Part shown: positions 5,779 to 7,718 of the stretch, piece by piece
Numbering within the stretch: position 1 is the first letter of the stretch
Layout: each line of letters starts with the position of its first letter
Source of the DNA: Flavobacteriales bacterium
GTDB lineage: Bacteria > Bacteroidota > Bacteroidia > Flavobacteriales_D > Parvicellaceae
DNA: 7,718 bases
Direction of reading: 5' to 3'
Assembly (NCBI GenBank): GCA_026993705.1
Contig: JALWSJ010000095.1
Location: forward strand, 1 to 7,718
Notes under the pieces: model-generated
The model's database searches: none
The model's input: only the letters and a program-made list of their open reading frames with translations
What the model was told of the DNA's origin: nothing
Made by a program: the position numbers and the translations under genes

Positions 5779-6572
5779 ATATAATCAAAAGCATCTCTTT
5801 CATTGGTTCCGGAAATGTAGCCACAAATTTGGCAAAGGCATTTTATACAGCAGGTGTTCCTATAGATACGATATACAGCAATACCTTACAAAACGCAGAA
5901 ATCTTGGCCGGTATCGTTGATGCTGAAGCGATAAATAATGTTGAAAATCATGTGTTTACAAGTGATTTAGTCGTTGTTGCTCTCAAAGATGATGTTTGGG
6001 ATAAGGTGGTAAGCAAAGCAACCATTAAAGGAAGTTTACTGGTGCATACTTCGGGGAGTATTGATACGGCAATGCTAAAAAAATATGCAGATGATTACGG
6101 TTGTTTCTATCCTTTTCAAACCTTTAGAAAAGAAGTAGAAACCGATTTTTCGGAAGTACATATTTTTATTGAAAGTAATGCAAAAGAAAATACCTTAAAA
6201 CTATATAATTTGGCAAGACTCTTAACTTCAAAAGTAGTGGAAATGAATTCCTACGATAGAAAGTCCTTGCATATAGCAGGTGTGGGATTGAATAATTTCA
6301 CACACTTTATATTAAGTATAACCCGTCAATATTGTATAGATAATCATCTTAAAACGGAGTATCTAACAAATCTACTTACGCAAACCGTTAACAATTCTTT
6401 CTATATAGAAAATGCCTTGTCCATGCAGACTGGTCCGGCAAGACGAGGAGATTTGGAAATCATCAAAGATCATTTGGAACGGTTAAAAAATGCACCGAAA
6501 TATAGAAAGATTTACAAAACTATTTCTCAACTTATCTTAGACGAATTTCACGATGAAAAATACAAATTATAA
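5775..6572 (+). CDS. Rossmann-like and DUF2520 domain protein
   Basis: A 265-aa protein with an N-terminal Rossmann fold and a C-terminal DUF2520 domain. Evidence for NAD(P) binding is ISFIGSGNVATNLAKAF (7-23; G11, G13, A16), followed by the strand DLVVVALKDD. The family signatures FYPFQTF (111-117) and TGPARRGD (219-226) are present, and the helical C-terminal half fits the 6-phosphogluconate dehydrogenase-like dimerisation domain. The fold is related to ProC and F420-dependent NADP reductases, but substrate and reaction are unknown. The start ATG overlaps the upstream TGA stop by 4 bases (ATGA), and its own end overlaps the next gene by 20 bases, so it is probably translationally coupled on both sides. 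Its place before a KdsC-like phosphatase and a UbiA enzyme is a recurrent Bacteroidota arrangement (from memory). Confidence 0.88.
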   Translation: MNIIKSISFIGSGNVATNLAKAFYTAGVPIDTIYSNTLQNAEILAGIVDAEAINNVENHVFTSDLVVVALKDDVWDKVVSKATIKGSLLVHTSGSIDTAMLKKYADDYGCFYPFQTFRKEVETDFSEVHIFIESNAKENTLKLYNLARLLTSKVVEMNSYDRKSLHIAGVGLNNFTHFILSITRQYCIDNHLKTEYLTNLLTQTVNNSFYIENALSMQTGPARRGDLEIIKDHLERLKNAPKYRKIYKTISQLILDEFHDEKYKL

Positions 6573-7068
6573 ACAACGCTTACAAAATATTACCACTTTT
6601 GTATTTGATATTGATGGTGTTTTTACCGGTGGAGAAATATTTTTTCACCCCTTAGGCAAAACCATACGTTCATTAAATGCAAAAGATGGTTATGCTATAA
6701 CCGAAGCAATAGACAAAGGGTATAATATAGCTGTAATCACACGTGGGAATTCCCCTATTGTAGCCGAAGTGTTTTTAGGGTTAGGAATTTCAGATGTGTT
6801 TTTAGAAGTTTTTGACAAAGAAAAAGTAATAGAGGAATACAGCAGAAACAAAAACATTCCACTAGAAAATATACTGTATATGGGAGATGATATTCCCGAT
6901 TATTACTGTATCAAAAAAGTAGGAGTAGGAACATGTCCGAGAGACGCCGTAAAAGATGTCAGAGAAATAGCCGATTATATATCTACTTTTGATGGAGGAA
7001 AAGGAGCCGTTCGTGATATAGTGGAACAAACCATGCGACTACAAGGGAAATGGTTTTTGCCAAGCTAA
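6553..7068 (+). CDS. kdsC: KdsC-like HAD phosphatase (3-deoxy-D-manno-octulosonate 8-phosphate phosphatase family)
   Basis: A 171-aa, capless, C0-type HAD phosphatase. The family hydrolyses KDO-8-phosphate to KDO for the LPS inner core. HAD motif I is FVFDIDGVFTGGE (nucleophile D19, acid/base D21); FNAKDGYAI-like substrate-loop residues appear as SLNAKDGYAI (40-49); motif II is VITRGNSP (T63); motif III is FDKEK (K89); motif IV is YMGDDIPDYY (D112, D116). The tail FDGGKGAVRDIVE matches the KdsC C-terminal segment GGRGAVREV that contributes to the tetramer active site. In E. coli KdsC motif II reads ITGR; here it is ITRG, so Gly and Arg are exchanged. The length fits the family. The start lies 20 bases inside the DUF2520 gene, and no later Met would keep motif I. 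Specificity is inferred: related HADs act on other sugar phosphates, and no kdsA or kdsB is visible. Confidence 0.82.
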   Translation: MKNTNYKQRLQNITTFVFDIDGVFTGGEIFFHPLGKTIRSLNAKDGYAITEAIDKGYNIAVITRGNSPIVAEVFLGLGISDVFLEVFDKEKVIEEYSRNKNIPLENILYMGDDIPDYYCIKKVGVGTCPRDAVKDVREIADYISTFDGGKGAVRDIVEQTMRLQGKWFLPS

Positions 7069-7074
7069 CCGGTA

Positions 7075-7718
7075 ATGAAAAAAGCAGTTGACTATATCCA
7101 ATCTTTTCGATTACTTAACGTAACGGCAATGTTGCTGTTACTGGTTGGTTTAAGGTATTTTTTCTTTCGAAATTTTTCTCAAGATTACATTTTGTTTTTT
7201 CAGCGAACCACACTTGAATTTTGTGAATTTTCACTTGATATAGCACTAGTTACCATCGCAGGATATATCATCAACGATTATTATGATTATGAAGTAGATA
7301 AAATTAATTGTCCCAATAAAGTATATGTTATACCACAGGGTAAAGTCTTGTTTGTTTATTGGTTGATGAATCTGTTCGCCGTTGTTTTGTCCATTCAATT
7401 CGGGAAAATTATTTTAGGAGTTATTGTCGTAACCATTGCGTTACTTTTTCTCTATTCAAAATATCTGCAAAAACTACCGTTTATCGGCAATTTGACGATT
7501 GCCTTTCTTTCCGCCGTATTACCTTGGTTGTACTTGCAGTTTGACGATATGCAGATGCCGGCAACAAACGGAGTCAATAAAGAAATCATAAACATAACTA
7601 TTTTCACATACGCGGTCTTTGGATTTTGGATAACGCTTTTACGAGAAATCGTAAAAGATTTGCAAGATAGAGTAGGAGACCAACAAGGCGGTTACCAAAC
7701 CTTACCCATAGTAATAGG
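7075..7718 (+). CDS. UbiA-family prenyltransferase (partial, 3' end outside window)
   Basis: Integral-membrane prenyltransferase of the UbiA superfamily; 214 codons are visible before the right edge. Homologues in this gene order are often labelled geranylgeranylglycerol-phosphate geranylgeranyltransferase, but that name derives from archaeal enzymes and the bacterial acceptor is not established. The first Mg-diphosphate motif is INDYYDYEVDKIN (N67, D68, D71, D75) and the second is REIVKDLQDRVGDQQGG (190-206; D195, D198, D202), both diagnostic. Hydrophobic segments fit helices near 16-31, 52-66, 92-105, 109-128, 136-153 and 172-188. The start ATG at 7075 lies 6 bases after the KdsC-like stop and gives MKKAVDYIQSFRLLNV, a normal N-terminus with the FRLLN segment. 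In related genomes a Maf-like gene often follows (from memory); that region is outside the window. Confidence 0.9.
   Translation, partial: MKKAVDYIQSFRLLNVTAMLLLLVGLRYFFFRNFSQDYILFFQRTTLEFCEFSLDIALVTIAGYIINDYYDYEVDKINCPNKVYVIPQGKVLFVYWLMNLFAVVLSIQFGKIILGVIVVTIALLFLYSKYLQKLPFIGNLTIAFLSAVLPWLYLQFDDMQMPATNGVNKEIINITIFTYAVFGFWITLLREIVKDLQDRVGDQQGGYQTLPIVI

Noticed and set aside
5618..5824. 68-residue open frame on the minus strand
   Set aside because: It is antisense to the conserved PP2C C-terminus and the start of the DUF2520 gene and has no recognisable content.
7359..7544. 61-residue open frame on the plus strand
   Set aside because: It lies in another frame inside the UbiA gene, whose own frame carries both diagnostic Asp motifs.

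Overview
The window comes from a low-GC member of the Bacteroidota. The evidence is TAnnTTTG-type promoter elements in place of sigma70 boxes, general lack of Shine-Dalgarno sequences, a Bacteroidota-style DNA polymerase I N-terminus, and the DUF2520 - KdsC-like HAD - UbiA gene order known from this phylum. I cannot place it to family; Flavobacteriia and Cytophagia both fit.

Left part (1-2478). The N-terminal 128 codons of polA leave the window on the minus strand. A short divergent intergenic region with a TAnnTTTG match on each strand separates it from a two-gene unit on the plus strand: a class I/II (aspartate-type) aminotransferase and lpxH (lipid A UDP-2,3-diacylglucosamine pyrophosphatase). 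Their stop and start codons overlap as TGATG.

Middle (2479-3151). This 673-bp stretch holds no credible gene and is dense in secondary structure. It contains a possible terminator, a hairpin with perfect 14-bp arms, and two diverged palindromic repeat units placed back to back, each beginning TCCCTAAC and ending GTTAGGGA. A structured element follows with two further strong hairpins and the blocks GATAGCCCGACC and GGGAACGCCC, which resembles a widespread Bacteroidota intergenic ncRNA-like repeat. One palindromic unit can be paired over most of its 157 bp.

Right part (3152-7718). Five plus-strand genes are packed tightly (gap 11, overlap 4, overlap 20, gap 6) and probably form one operon: a CpsB/YwqE-type PHP-domain tyrosine phosphatase; a membrane sensor joining a periplasmic solute-binding domain (SBP_bac_3) to a cytoplasmic SpoIIE/PP2C phosphatase; a Rossmann/DUF2520 protein; a KdsC-like HAD phosphatase; and a UbiA-family prenyltransferase cut by the right edge. 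The first two look like signalling or cell-surface control genes placed ahead of a conserved housekeeping/envelope trio.

The best candidates for something undescribed are the SBP_bac_3-TM-SpoIIE sensor phosphatase encoded beside a tyrosine phosphatase, and the palindromic repeat array with its attached ncRNA-like element. There is no CRISPR array, transposase, phage gene, tRNA or rRNA in the window.
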